From: Fen-1359 sp963710355
GTDB lineage: Bacteria > Planctomycetota > Phycisphaerae > Sedimentisphaerales > Anaerobacaceae
Assembly (NCBI GenBank): GCA_963710355.1
Contig: CAVPZU010000003.1
Coordinates: 310,001-374,000 of the forward strand
Length of the DNA stretch: 64,000 bases
Reading direction: 5' to 3'
Both the position numbers and the translations under genes were made by a program. The notes under the pieces are model-generated. The model was given only the letters and a program-made list of their open reading frames with translations. It had not been told where the DNA came from and did no database searches. Each line of letters opens with the position of its first letter. Positions within the stretch are counted from its first letter, which is position 1. This document shows positions 9,159 through 19,679 of the stretch, in pieces.

Positions 9159-9942
9159 CTAAATGACTTCGAGCCTGCGCAGGATGGCCTTTGCCCATCT
9201 CATACTGCGGACGTGAGCAAAAATCAGCAGCAATAACTCAATCAGCCAGAATACAAAGAACCGCAGATAATACAGAATCTGGTCGAACGTATCGCCTGAC
9301 TGAACAGCGACGCAAGAGCTGAGCAGCTCCTTGGGCCATAACGGCGCCGACGACAAGGCCGGCAAAGATTTTCTGCCAGGGCAGCAGGAGAATAACAAAG
9401 AGCAGCGATAGAAAGAACGCCCTGCAGATATGGTTGATTCCGCCGAGCCTGCCCGAAATGGCAATCTGAAGACTGCCCAGCAAGGTCAGGCAATAAAGGA
9501 CAGCGCCGAGTATAAGCACGGAGTTGATGAAAGTAATAAACAGGCTGAAATTGTCGGCGCCGATGTGTTCGAGGAAACCGAGCATATTTTTGAGGGTTTT
9601 ATGTTTTGCAATTGCAGGCAGATTTGGTTCGACCAACCCCGCACCTTCCTGTCGGAAGACAGGAGCGGGGTTGACCTCCGCAGGACTGGTTGCTTCGTCC
9701 GCCGCAGGTCCGCCGAAGGCGGACTCGACATTGTTTGCACGAATAACGCCAGCACTGGCAAGCCAGAAAATGATTTGTGTCACAATCAGCGCTATGAGGG
9801 TTATTGCAAAGAGGGAATTTTTCCAGCCTCTGATAGCCTCGACGGCCTCGAGGCTGTCTGTCGTGTCAACCCAGTCATTGTGTTTTGTTTCGCCTGCCCT
9901 TGATTCTTTTGATTCATAGGCGTCATCGAAATCGAATTTCAT
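9159..9942 (-). CDS. Hypothetical membrane protein (frameshifted)
   Basis: I do not recognise a named family. The first reading frame gives an acidic N-terminus, a transmembrane helix near residues 43-65 and two more hydrophobic helices (about 140-185). It should then continue as SSCVAVQSGDTFDQILYYLR and a further helix ending KAILRRLEVI, but that part is in another frame. The shift lies near 9310-9340, so the gene is treated as one unit ending at 9159. A palindromic repeat at about 9697-9724 is translated in frame as the ESAFGGPAADEA segment. It is encoded upstream of dxr on the same strand. Confidence 0.55.
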
Positions 9943-9979
9943 TTTTTGCCGACCTCAAAAATCATTTCTTAGTTTTTTG

Positions 9980-10005
9980 TCCGCCTGCGGTCCGCCGCAG
10001 GCGGA
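9980..10005. repeat. TCCGCC...GGCGGA palindromic repeat (double copy)
   Basis: Two abutting units, TCCGCCTGCGG and TCCGCCGCAGGCGGA, lie upstream of the membrane-protein gene. They belong to the repeat family also seen at 8945, 9119, 9697, 22924, 23491, 24810, 48123 and 51960. Confidence 0.7.
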
Positions 10006-10154
10006 GCTGATTCCAGCCTGACCTGTTATTATCACCTGCTTTTGGTGCAAGTTCAAGGAAATTGTTTTCGTAAATGCAAACCGATTTTTGGCTTTTTAAT
10101 TTCCAACCAACCTCGCAACGTTTATATTGAGCAATGATAGGATACTTATCCGAC

Positions 10155-10195
10155 AATAAAAAAGGGCCTGCCCCGAAAATCGGGACAAGCCCCTT
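10155..10195 (-). terminator. Rho-independent terminator of the first LamG gene
   Basis: On the minus strand a GGGGCTTGTCCCGA / TCGGGGCAGGCCC hairpin with a TTT loop is followed by TTTTTTATT. Nearly identical copies follow the other two secreted-protein genes at 14764-14805 and 18808-18850. Confidence 0.85.
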
Positions 10196-10237
10196 TATTA
10201 GTAACTAATCCGACTTCGTCGGTTTAGCTTACCTCAT

Positions 10238-13200
10238 TTACGGAAACAGAACAGGCCCCACCACCCAGTTTTTGGCAAACAGCGCGAGGTCCTTGAAGTT
10301 AATCACGTTGTCCTGCTTCATATCTATAGGCGTACCCATTAGTACCGCCAAATCCTTTGGAGAAATGGCGAAACCATATACCTTCAGATTCGCCAGTGCA
10401 CCAGAGAAGAAAAGACTATCATCAGGAGTAATCACTTTACTATCAGGAGGAACAGCAGTCGAGTTTCCATCATAACCACAGCCGATGGTCATATTACAAT
10501 CCGGCCAGATGTTAAGCGTCATGACCTTTGTGGCATTTACAAGTCCATCAACCATAACCGTCTGAACACCATTGGGACCACCTGGATATGTGACGGCGAT
10601 AGTATGCCACGTATAGGCAGCCGGAACACCGCGGTCAAAGCCCATATCATAATTAGGATCATCAGCTCCTACCGCTCCATGTCCTACCGCTCCATACGTA
10701 GTCGCAGTGCCGTAGCCGACATCAGCAAATCTCCCATATACTGTGCCGCCACGTTTGGCCCAGGTAAATACCCGTTCGGCAAGCCCGATATCGGGGTTCC
10801 AGACCTTGTAAATAACCGTGAATGGATTGGTGCCCGTTATCGAGGCCGGAGTTTTGATGTTGGCCTTCATAACGTCATTACCGTCGAAGACCACTGCCTT
10901 TACGCCTCCTACCATTTGCACCGTCGGTCTATATCCCGTTTGGGGATGAATCGTGCTGGTGTTGAAGTCCTTGAATGAACCGCCGGCAGAGCCGGTATTC
11001 GACCAGTTAGTCAGACTCGGAGGACTTAAAGTAAGACCGGAGGCATCAAGGTTGATTACCGGCGTCGGTGGAGTAGGCATCTGGCCAAGCCAGATTTGGC
11101 TCATTCTCTGCAGGTCATTGGCATCGACCTTGCAGTCGCCGCTGAAGTCGCCGGCAACAGTTCCCGGTATGCAGACACTGACTGGATAAAGCCGAATATC
11201 GTCAAAGAATATCGCACCTTTGCCGCCCGTAGCCGGAGAAGCCTTGTTGCCAATACCAATATAAATCCTGGCGATATTGGTCAGGTCCAGGCTGGCATTC
11301 TGTGCCTTAAAAGAGCCACTGCCGATGCTGAGCGAAATGTACCAGTCGTGCCAACCTAACCTCTGTATGATAGTTTGGTCAGGATTGGTAACGGTAGCAA
11401 CCCTGTTACTTCCATCCATGAGAGTAACATACAGCTTGTCGGCAGAAACGATGGTATTGTTCGGGTCGCCGTAGTAAGACAGTTTCAGCAGCTTATAGCT
11501 GCTCCAGTCTCTCAACATACCCAGGCTGTTCTGATCCGGGTAGGAACAAGCAGCGTCATCAACCGCAGTAGATGCCTCTGAATACTTAGGAGCAGTGTAG
11601 TTCCAACTCGATCCATAACTCTGACCACCTTCTATATCTATAGGCAATCGCAGGTCATTTACCCAATTGATGGTTCCGTCGTTGTCATAGTAGAATTTCA
11701 TAGATTTTAGACCACCCTGTGCAATATTGCTCTTATTGGTAGCACCATCGCAGGGGTCTATGTTGAGCTGAACATAAGAGCCGGATGTTCCATTAGTGGT
11801 AGGAGGATGTGACCAGCCATTCTGCCATTCTACAGTCCAAAGCCCGTCTATCCAGGTTCTCCGCAGCGAACCAGCAGGGAGAATCGGGTAGCCGGAATTA
11901 GTTGGGGAGTTTCCGCTTTCGAGGTCCTGAGTACCTGTCGCGGTATAAAGCTCGAAGTTATCGACGACCTTGTATATCGGAACTGTAAATCTCCAGACAT
12001 TACCCGGCCATATATAGGGCGGGGTCAGGCTGACCTCATCTACGGCCCAGTAGTAAGTTTTGGGGTAAGGAAGTGGCTCAAATGCACTGGGAGTATAGCT
12101 CGGAGCGGTAGTGGAAACATCATTAACCTCACAGCCGTATCTGGCTATTACTTTCGCCTCGCAGGGGTCGAAGTACACCCTGTGCCCAGCCGTAGGGGCA
12201 GTATAACATCCCGCGTTCCACGTAAGAGTAGGATTCTTATCCGCCTCTGGGTCATTATTAGCCGGATTCGGGAGCCAGGCTTGTGGCGGATTCATTATCG
12301 TTTGTATCTCTTCCAGTGTCAGCACCCTATTGTAAATGCGGACATCATCGATAAGGCCCGGAAAGTAACTCCCGCTCTTGCCTATCTGCACGTTGTCAGT
12401 TGTGTTTATATCATAGACCTGCTCACCGACAAATTGGCCATCGCCGTACCAGCGTATCGTTGTTCCATCATACGTAGCGGCCAAATGGTGCCAACCCAGG
12501 TCAGGGGGCAATATTGGCTGCTGCCAGTAATAAGTATAAACAGCATACCAACCGCCGGGGATCCCGCCATTATCACCTGACACAACGATATCGAAAGATG
12601 TATAGTAGGTGGTGCTGCTGGTGCTGCCCTGTAAGCCAAAGACGTTTGTCCATCCTGGTGTAGTCAAGGTGTTCATCTTCGCCCAGCCGGCGATAGTTCT
12701 CGGAGCCGCCCCGCTTATCCCTACGCTGCCGACATCCACCCAGTCGTTGGTGCCGTCAAGGTTAATCGCCTCGTCAAACACGCCAGTTGCATAAGCCGGG
12801 CTGCCATAAAGTGTGCCTTGCCTGTTATGGCCGGACGAGTCAAGCGTCCTACCGCCCCCGCTGTCCTCGAACTTCCACCAGCCGACAAGATTAGGGTCAG
12901 TAATAGGTATATTGGGCCAATGTTCTGAATTCCCACTCATCGCCTTGCCAGGTAGTGGGGCTGTTGACCTCATCGATACGCCAATAATAAAGCGTGTCGA
13001 ATGCCATTTTTCCGGGGTCATAAGTTGTAGCAGTCTGAGTTGACACTAACGGCAGCGGGTGCGTCGTTCCAAAGTACACCTTGTGCGAAGCTGCACGCAT
13101 ACCTGCGGACCAACTAAGGTTAGCATTGGGGTCCACGAGTACGCTGTCATCAGGCGGGCTGGGATTATAGGCAGTTAACGACTTAGTCTTAAAACTCCAG

Positions 13201-14155
13201 TCATTACCCTTCCACACACAGGGGTCATTGACCTCGTCAATACGCCAGTAATAGGTTGTGTTGGGAATAAGACCGGTAACAGGATAATTCGGAGGAGTCC
13301 TGAAGCCTTTGTCCGTGCCGCCAATGCCTTGGTTCACATCGCTATGGACATTACCGAAGTAGACATGGTGGCCATTCGTAGTAGCCGCATAAATCCCTGG
13401 ATCCCACGCGAGGGTCACATCAGTACCGCCGTATGTGCTTTTATCAGCCGGTATGGGAATAGAGGCCTTTTCGGGGTTTGCCAGCTTCCCTATCTCAGCC
13501 TGCCGACAGCGTACGGTTATAAATGCGGACATCATCGATGAGACCAGTGAAGCCATTCGCGCCTATCTGCACGTTGTCATGTGTGTTTACATCATGGACC
13601 TCCTCACCGAGGAATTGGCCATCACCGTACCAGCGTATCGTTGTTCCATCATATGTGCCGGCAAAATGGTGCCAAAGCTGGTCAGGACCTGTTATTGGCT
13701 GCTGCCACCAAGTAATACAAAGAACATACCAAAAGAAGGGGCACGGAGGAGCATTATTACCTGACACCTGGATATTGAAAGATGTATACCAGAAGGTGGG
13801 AGATGGTTCGCTGCTCGCCTGGAAGCCAAAGACGTTTGTCCATCCTGGGTTAGACGTGGTGGTCCTCTTCGCCCAGCCGGCGATAGTTCTCGGAACCTTC
13901 TTGCTTATCCCTACGCTGCCGACACTCACAAAGTCGCCGACGCCGTCAAGGTTAATCGCCTGGCCAAACTTGCCAGCTGCATAAGTCGGGTTGCCATTAC
14001 TCGTGCCATTCTTGTTATGGCCAGACGAATCGCTCGCATCCCCATCGAACTTCCACCAGCCGACAAGATTAGGGTCAGCAGCGCGTAGCTGCGTTTGTCA
14101 GAACCAGACCCAGCACCAGAACAAAAGAAACCAAATAAATCAATTTTTTATACAT
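10238..14155 (-). CDS. Secreted LamG/FN3-like/dockerin protein (three frameshifts)
   Basis: A signal peptide (MYKKLIYLVSFVLVLG) begins at 14155 behind AAGGAGG. Then come a LamG-type domain (DPNLVGWWKFDG to DDVRIYNRTLS), two FN3-like YYWRIDEVN modules, a second LamG domain, another FN3-like module and a beta-sandwich ending FFDDIRLYPV. A dockerin half (DFSGDCKVDANDLQRM), a third LamG domain and a second dockerin half (DMKQDNVINFKDLALFAKNW) complete it. The reading frame shifts near 14090, 13500 and 12915, each time between clearly continuous domains. It is either a decayed gene or the product of indel errors. It probably binds polysaccharide or a cell-surface scaffold. Its 3' half is nearly identical to the next gene. 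Confidence 0.75.
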
Positions 14156-14846
14156 ACATAATACCTCCTTAAAAATCAGACCTCAATTATTTATTATTTA
14201 CTTTCCGGCTACACGCCAAAACACCTTGCTGTTTTCAACAGGCGCCAACAAAACTAAAAACTCAAAACTTATAATGTGCCTGTCTCAAACAGCCTACAAT
14301 AAAATGACCCCTAATAATCCCCCTCCTCCAAACCCCCGTTAGAATTTTTCCCTTTTTGACGCTGTTTATCACAGGGGGCGCTTTTACCCATTCTCGAACT
14401 TCTAACGAGGCTTGCCAAGAACAACCTTTTTACGACCTGCTAAGCTCCTTTCTTTCACCCAAAGCCCAAAAATGTAAAAACTAATCCACGAAGCACAGAT
14501 TTATCGCTAAAACCCTGTGCCCCGCACAACAACCCATCCTCCAATGAAAAACTGCGAAACTACACGTATTATAGACCGATAATTCACAGATTTCACCAGT
14601 TTCATTTATATCAAATATCCACCCTCATTTCAAGAAAAAACTTCGAGAAAAACTCCAGGATTACTTTTTTGAAAAAAGGACGTTTTTTTACCAAATCAGG
14701 CATAAAATCGGCGTCCTGCGGGTTGTTGCGCTGCAGCCGGGCGAAATCCGGGGTCGAAATGAGCAATAAAAAGGGCCTGCCCCGAAAATCGGGACAAGCC
14801 CCTTTATTAGTAACTAATCCGACTTCGTCGGTTTAGCTTACCTCAT
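14156..14846. other. Intergenic region with duplicated leader and downstream block
   Basis: No gene is visible. The 120 bp before the 14155 start (about 14160-14280) matches the leader of the next paralogue (about 18440-18555). It includes a GGCTACACGCC hairpin and a CTGTTTTCAACAG hairpin. The stretch 14518-14850 is nearly identical to 18566-18900 and covers a terminator and the TCCGACTTCGTCGG hairpin at the gene end. The 235 bp at about 14283-14517 is unique to this copy. Confidence 0.7.
14764..14805 (-). terminator. Rho-independent terminator of the second LamG gene
   Basis: This is the same GGGGCTTGTCCCGA/TCGGGGCAGGCCC hairpin followed by a T-run on the minus strand as at 10155-10195. It lies about 40 bp past the stop codon. 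Confidence 0.85.
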
Positions 14847-17800
14847 TTACGGCCACAGAACAGGCCCCACCATCCAGTTTTTGGCAAACAGAGCGAGGTC
14901 CTTGAAGTTAATCGCGTTGTCCTGCTTCATATCTGCAGGCGTACCCATCAGTACCGCCAAATCCTTTGGAGGAATGGCGAAACCATATACCTTCAGATTC
15001 GCCAGTGCACCAGAGAAGAAAAGACTATCATCAGGAGTAATCACTCTATTAGGATCAGAAGGAGGAGCAGTCGAGTTTCCATCATAACCACCGCCGATGG
15101 TCATATTACAATCCGGCCAGATGTTAAGCGTCATGACCTTTGTGGCATTTACAACTCCATCAACCATAACCGTCTGAACACCATTGGGACCACCTGGATA
15201 TGTGACGGCGATAGTATGCCACGTATGGGCAGCCGGAACACCGCGGACAAAGCCCATATCATAATTAGGATCATTAGCTCCTACCGATCCATGTCCTACC
15301 GCTCCGTACGTAGGCGCAGTACCATAGCCGACATCAGCAAATCTCCCATATACTGTGCCGCCACGTTTGGCCCAGGTAAATACCCGTTCGCCAACCCCAA
15401 TGTCGAGGTTCCAGACCTTGTAAATAACCGTGAATGGATTGGAGCCCGTTATCGAGGCCGGAGCTTTGATGTTGGCCTTCATAATATCATTACCGTCGAA
15501 GACTACTGCCCTTACGCCTTCTACCATTTGCACCGTCGGCCTATATCCCGTTTGGGGCGTGTTGAAGTCCTTGAATGAACCGCCAGCACTGCCGGTATTG
15601 GTCCACGTACTCAGAGTACCTAAAGTCAGACCGGAGGCATCAAGGTTGATTACCGGCGTCGGTGGAGTAGGCATCTGGCCAAGCCAGACCTCGGTCATCC
15701 TCTGCAGGTCATTGGCATCGACCTTGCAGTCGCCGCTGAAGTCGCCGGCAACAGTTCCCGGTATGCAGACACTGACCGGATAAAGCCGAATATCGTCAAA
15801 GAAGATTGCACCTTTGCCGCCCGTAGCCGGAGAAGCCTTGTTGCCAATACCAATATAAATCCTGGCGACATTGGTCAGGTCCAGGCTGGCATTCTGTGCC
15901 TTAAAAGAGCCACTGCCGATGCTGAGCGAAATGTACCAGTCGTGCCAACCTAACCTCTGTATGATAGTTTGGTCAGGATTGGTAACGGTAGCAACCCTGT
16001 TACTTCCATCCTGGAGAGTAACATACAGCTTGTCTGTAGAAACGACAGTATTGTTCGGGTCGCCGTAGTAAGACAGTTTCAGTAGCTTATAGCCGCTCCA
16101 GTTTCTCAACATACCCAGGCTGTTCTGATCATTTAGATTGAGACGTGCAGCGTCATCAACCGCAGCAGATGCCTCCGAATACTTAGGAGCAGTGTAGTTC
16201 CAATAGTCATAGGACTGACCACCTCCTGTATCTATAGGCAATCGCAGGTCCTTTACCCAATTGATGGTGCCGTCGTTGTCATAGTAGAATTTCATAGATT
16301 TTGTACCACCCTGTGCAATATTGCTCTTATTGGTAGTACCATCGCAGGGATCTGTGTCGAGCTGAACATAAGAGCCGGATGTTGCCGTAGTGATAGGATT
16401 AGGGTAAGACCATTCCATATTCCAGAGCCCGTCTATCCAGGTTCTCCGCAGCGGACCAATGGTTGCGGGGAGAATCGGGTCGGCGAGGTTTTCGAGGTCC
16501 CTAGTACCTGTCGTGGTATAAAGCTCGAAGTTATCGACGACCTTGTATATCGGAACTGTAAATCTCCAGACATTACCCTCCCAGATAGTGACTCCGTTGA
16601 CCTCATCAACCCGCCAGTAGTAAGTTTTGGGTGACACAAGATTAGGGTCATTAAGTGGCCCAGACGGAGTATAGCTCGGGTTGCTGAGGATATGGGGGCC
16701 GGCAGCAGGTTTGCGTTCGTTGACATCGTTGAAATCGTTGCTGAAGTATAGCTTGTGCCCAGCCGTATCGGCAGCATAACATCCCGGGTTCCACGTAAGA
16801 GTAGGATTCTTATCCACCTCTGTGTCATTATTAGCCGGGAGCGGGCCATTCGCTCTTACTGACAGTGGTGATAATGCCCCTTGTGGAACCAGTTGCTTTG
16901 GCGTTTTTGGGCCTTCCCAAAACATCTGTGCTAATGCACTACCAGCGTTATCATAATATTCCATCTCAAGGGCATATCTCCCGGCGACAAGGTAAATTGT
17001 TCCCTTCAACCCGATCGCTGGCTGGTTTTGCCACCTATCGATGAGCAGTTGATCATCCACCCACAGACGCACACCGTCGTCAGTATTAGTATAGAAGTTC
17101 CAGGTACCAGAGAACGGTATCTCTACCTCACCGGTCCATGAGACTGAGAATTGATCAACGTTGACAATATCCGGAGCCGGTGAGCCATCGCCCCAGTTAA
17201 AGTTGATCTGAGGGTCTGTGCGAACCAGCACCAGTTCCTCAAAGTTCGCCCCGTTATAGTACGACCCTTTCACACCTCCGCCAGGACGAGTAGTTGTAAA
17301 GCTCCAGACATCGCCTGACCAGGTATGAATGCCATTTACCTCATCGATAGCCCAGTAGTAAGTATCATCGAACGTAAGCGGCGAGCCAAAGATATAGTTC
17401 GGTTCGGTACGGCTAACACCGTTAACAGCACAGCCGCTTCTGTTTATTACATTCTGCTTGACGGAGTCGAAGTACACCTTGTGCCCATTCACCTTGGCTG
17501 CACTTACACCTGCGGTCCAGCTAAGGTCTACATTCGGGTCCACAAATGCGATACCGTCAGACGGGCTGGGATTAGTGGCTTTTAACTTCTGAACACTAAA
17601 TTTCCAGACATCGCCTTTCCACACACAGGGGTCATTGACCTCATCAATTCGCCAATAGTAAGTGCCACCTGATTCAAGGACTCCAGGGTCATAGCTGTTA
17701 GCATCAAGCGGCTGGTGGCCTTTGAACTCTGGGTCTGAGGTATTGGCATCTTTGACATCATTATAATCGGTGCCGAAGTACACATCGTGAACTGCTGTTT

Positions 17801-18434
17801 TAAATCCCGGCCACCATCTAAGGATTACATCCGGCTTTACATTTTCGGCGCCATCAGCGGGGTATGGTTCCGACGCTTTTACCATGAGCTCGGCATACAT
17901 ATCATCAAACCAGGTACTGCCATAAGTTTCGCCAAAGACCATAAAGTTGAGGCGTGTCGTGCCCGCAGGAGCTGGGTTGGTTCTAAAGCTTACCTGTTTC
18001 CATTCAGGAACGAAACCTGTCCAATGCGTGGAATCATCATTCCTAATGACAGTATTATTCACGTCCTTGAATTGTACCCTCAGGAAATAGTGGAGACTAC
18101 CGTTACCCCAGGCCTCAGTTATAACCCACGCACTCATTTTATAAACGTCTCCAGGACCGGCATTGAGGTAATCCTGACCATAGTAACCATAGGTGCCCGT
18201 ACCAGCACCTCCTCCACATAAGACCTTAGTTCCTGTGTGAGCTCCAGTTGAGACATTTTTCCAGCTATTCCAACTACCCACGTTGCCGCCCCACCAGCTG
18301 GTCGGCAAACTACCCTCGCCCGTCCAAACTCCATTCTCAACACTGGCGTTCTGTATCAGGTTCGCCGCCGAGATGCTGCTGACCAGACCAAGCAGCAAAA
18401 CAAAACCAATTAAATAAATCAATTTTCTATACAT
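14847..18434 (-). CDS. Secreted PA14/LamG/FN3-like/dockerin protein
   Basis: The intact protein starts at the ATG at 18434, with GGAGG 8 bp upstream. A Sec signal peptide (MYRKLIYLIGFVLLLGLVSS) leads into a carbohydrate-binding-like beta-sandwich (about residues 25-185). Two FN3-like YYWRIDEVN/YYWAIDEVN modules follow. A PA14-like domain comes next (GSYYNGANFEELV, FYTNTDDGVRLWVDDQ). After another FN3-like module and a FFDDIRLYPV sandwich there is a dockerin half-motif, a LamG-like domain and a second half-motif. Such proteins probably bind glycans at the cell surface. From about residue 640 to the end it is almost identical to the preceding gene, suggesting recent duplication or gene conversion. 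Confidence 0.85.
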   Translation of the reverse strand: MYRKLIYLIGFVLLLGLVSSISAANLIQNASVENGVWTGEGSLPTSWWGGNVGSWNSWKNVSTGAHTGTKVLCGGGAGTGTYGYYGQDYLNAGPGDVYKMSAWVITEAWGNGSLHYFLRVQFKDVNNTVIRNDDSTHWTGFVPEWKQVSFRTNPAPAGTTRLNFMVFGETYGSTWFDDMYAELMVKASEPYPADGAENVKPDVILRWWPGFKTAVHDVYFGTDYNDVKDANTSDPEFKGHQPLDANSYDPGVLESGGTYYWRIDEVNDPCVWKGDVWKFSVQKLKATNPSPSDGIAFVDPNVDLSWTAGVSAAKVNGHKVYFDSVKQNVINRSGCAVNGVSRTEPNYIFGSPLTFDDTYYWAIDEVNGIHTWSGDVWSFTTTRPGGGVKGSYYNGANFEELVLVRTDPQINFNWGDGSPAPDIVNVDQFSVSWTGEVEIPFSGTWNFYTNTDDGVRLWVDDQLLIDRWQNQPAIGLKGTIYLVAGRYALEMEYYDNAGSALAQMFWEGPKTPKQLVPQGALSPLSVRANGPLPANNDTEVDKNPTLTWNPGCYAADTAGHKLYFSNDFNDVNERKPAAGPHILSNPSYTPSGPLNDPNLVSPKTYYWRVDEVNGVTIWEGNVWRFTVPIYKVVDNFELYTTTGTRDLENLADPILPATIGPLRRTWIDGLWNMEWSYPNPITTATSGSYVQLDTDPCDGTTNKSNIAQGGTKSMKFYYDNDGTINWVKDLRLPIDTGGGQSYDYWNYTAPKYSEASAAVDDAARLNLNDQNSLGMLRNWSGYKLLKLSYYGDPNNTVVSTDKLYVTLQDGSNRVATVTNPDQTIIQRLGWHDWYISLSIGSGSFKAQNASLDLTNVARIYIGIGNKASPATGGKGAIFFDDIRLYPVSVCIPGTVAGDFSGDCKVDANDLQRMTEVWLGQMPTPPTPVINLDASGLTLGTLSTWTNTGSAGGSFKDFNTPQTGYRPTVQMVEGVRAVVFDGNDIMKANIKAPASITGSNPFTVIYKVWNLDIGVGERVFTWAKRGGTVYGRFADVGYGTAPTYGAVGHGSVGANDPNYDMGFVRGVPAAHTWHTIAVTYPGGPNGVQTVMVDGVVNATKVMTLNIWPDCNMTIGGGYDGNSTAPPSDPNRVITPDDSLFFSGALANLKVYGFAIPPKDLAVLMGTPADMKQDNAINFKDLALFAKNWMVGPVLWP

Positions 18435-18902
18435 ACATAATACCTCCTTCAAAAATCAGACATCAGTTATTTATTTATTATTTACTTTCCGGCTACACGC
18501 CAAAACACCTTGTTGTTTTCGACAGGCAGCAACAAAGCTAAAAACTCAAAACTTATAATGTGCCCCCACACAACAACCCATTCTCCAATGAAAAACTGCG
18601 AAACTACACGTATTATAGACCGATAATTCACAGATTTCACCAGTTTCATTTATATCAAATATCCACCCTCATTTCAAGAAAAAACTTCGAGAAAAACTCC
18701 AGGATTACTTTTTTGAAAAAAGGACGTTTTTTTACCAAATCAGGCATAAAATCGGCGTCCTGCGGGTTGTTGCGCTGCAGCCGGGCGAAATCCGGGGTCG
18801 AAATGAGCAATAAAAAGGGCCTGCCCCGAAAATCGGGACAAGCCCCTTTATTAGTAACTAATCCGACTTCGTCGGTTTAGCTTACCTCATTTACGGAAAC
18901 AA
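18435..18902. other. Intergenic region, leader and duplicated block
   Basis: It holds the conserved leader of the 18434 start (about 18440-18555) and then a block (18566-18900) nearly identical to 14518-14850. The block includes the terminator of the next gene upstream. No separate gene is seen. Confidence 0.7.
18808..18850 (-). terminator. Rho-independent terminator of the small dockerin gene
   Basis: Third copy of the GGGGCTTGTCCCGA/TCGGGGCAGGCCC hairpin with a T-run on the minus strand, located about 50 bp past the stop codon of the 18903-19679 gene. Confidence 0.85.
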
Positions 18903-19679
18903 TTACTCTTCAAGCCACTGGTCGGCAAGTAGGGCAAGGTCTTCGAAGTTGACTATTCCGTCGCCGCCAAGCGGGCTGATGTCCGCACTCGGGTAACCGG
19001 GAGCTTGAAACCATTGATTGCCGAGGATTGCAAAGTCCCTAAAATCAACTCGATAATCTTCGTTTAGATCTGCTTCCAAACCAGAGCCAACAACGTTATC
19101 AAACAAAAATTCGCCTGGATTATTGTTAGCGTGAATTTCAAATTTCACAAGCACGGTACCAGGAGGAGTTACAGCATTAAGGATACCATATCTCCAGCCA
19201 TTCGCGTCTATCGCCCCCCATGAGCCTGTGGCGCCATTGCCGCCTGTGACCATACCGTCAAAGTTCAAATCAACCCTGCCGATTAGTGGCTGGCACAGGC
19301 ACAGCGCGTCGAAAGGACCAAAGAAAACCATGTCGATGCCACCCGCGATCCCAGTACCCCTCACAGTTTTGTAATAAGCTGATATTGAAACAGGTACTCC
19401 CCCGCCTATAAAAACACCCTGGAAAACGCCTGCACCACTGTATCCTATTACGTTAACGTCAGCACACGCAAGACCTTCGTATGCATCAGTAGTGTTTATG
19501 GCAGCGGTACCATTACCCCAACTCCAAACTCCAGTTACACCAGATCCAGGAAAAAGCTCCCAATGGTTAAAAGCAACCGGATCCTCAAAACCACCGTTTT
19601 GTAGGAGAGCGGCTTGTACTGCTCCAACAAAAGCAAATACCGCCATCAAACCAATTAAACAAATCAATTTTCTATACAT
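18903..19679 (-). CDS. Small secreted dockerin-type protein with carbohydrate-binding-like domain
   Basis: A signal peptide (MYRKLICLIGLMAVFAFVGA) is followed by a jelly-roll-like domain (LLQNGGFEDPVAFNHWELFP to FLFDNVVGSG). The protein ends with an intact pair of dockerin calcium loops, DLNEDYRVDFRDFAILGNQW and GGDGIVNFEDLALLADQW, that abut without an intervening domain. The ribosome site GGGAGG and the ATTATGTATGTATAG start context are the same as in the two large LamG genes. It probably anchors or displays a binding domain outside the cell; the ligand is unknown. Confidence 0.8.
   Translation of the reverse strand: MYRKLICLIGLMAVFAFVGAVQAALLQNGGFEDPVAFNHWELFPGSGVTGVWSWGNGTAAINTTDAYEGLACADVNVIGYSGAGVFQGVFIGGGVPVSISAYYKTVRGTGIAGGIDMVFFGPFDALCLCQPLIGRVDLNFDGMVTGGNGATGSWGAIDANGWRYGILNAVTPPGTVLVKFEIHANNNPGEFLFDNVVGSGLEADLNEDYRVDFRDFAILGNQWFQAPGYPSADISPLGGDGIVNFEDLALLADQWLEE

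Noticed and set aside
9962..10156. A 64-codon reverse frame starting TTG
   Set aside because: It starts immediately after a terminator, has no ribosome site, and its end is encoded by a palindromic repeat. No homology is recognised.
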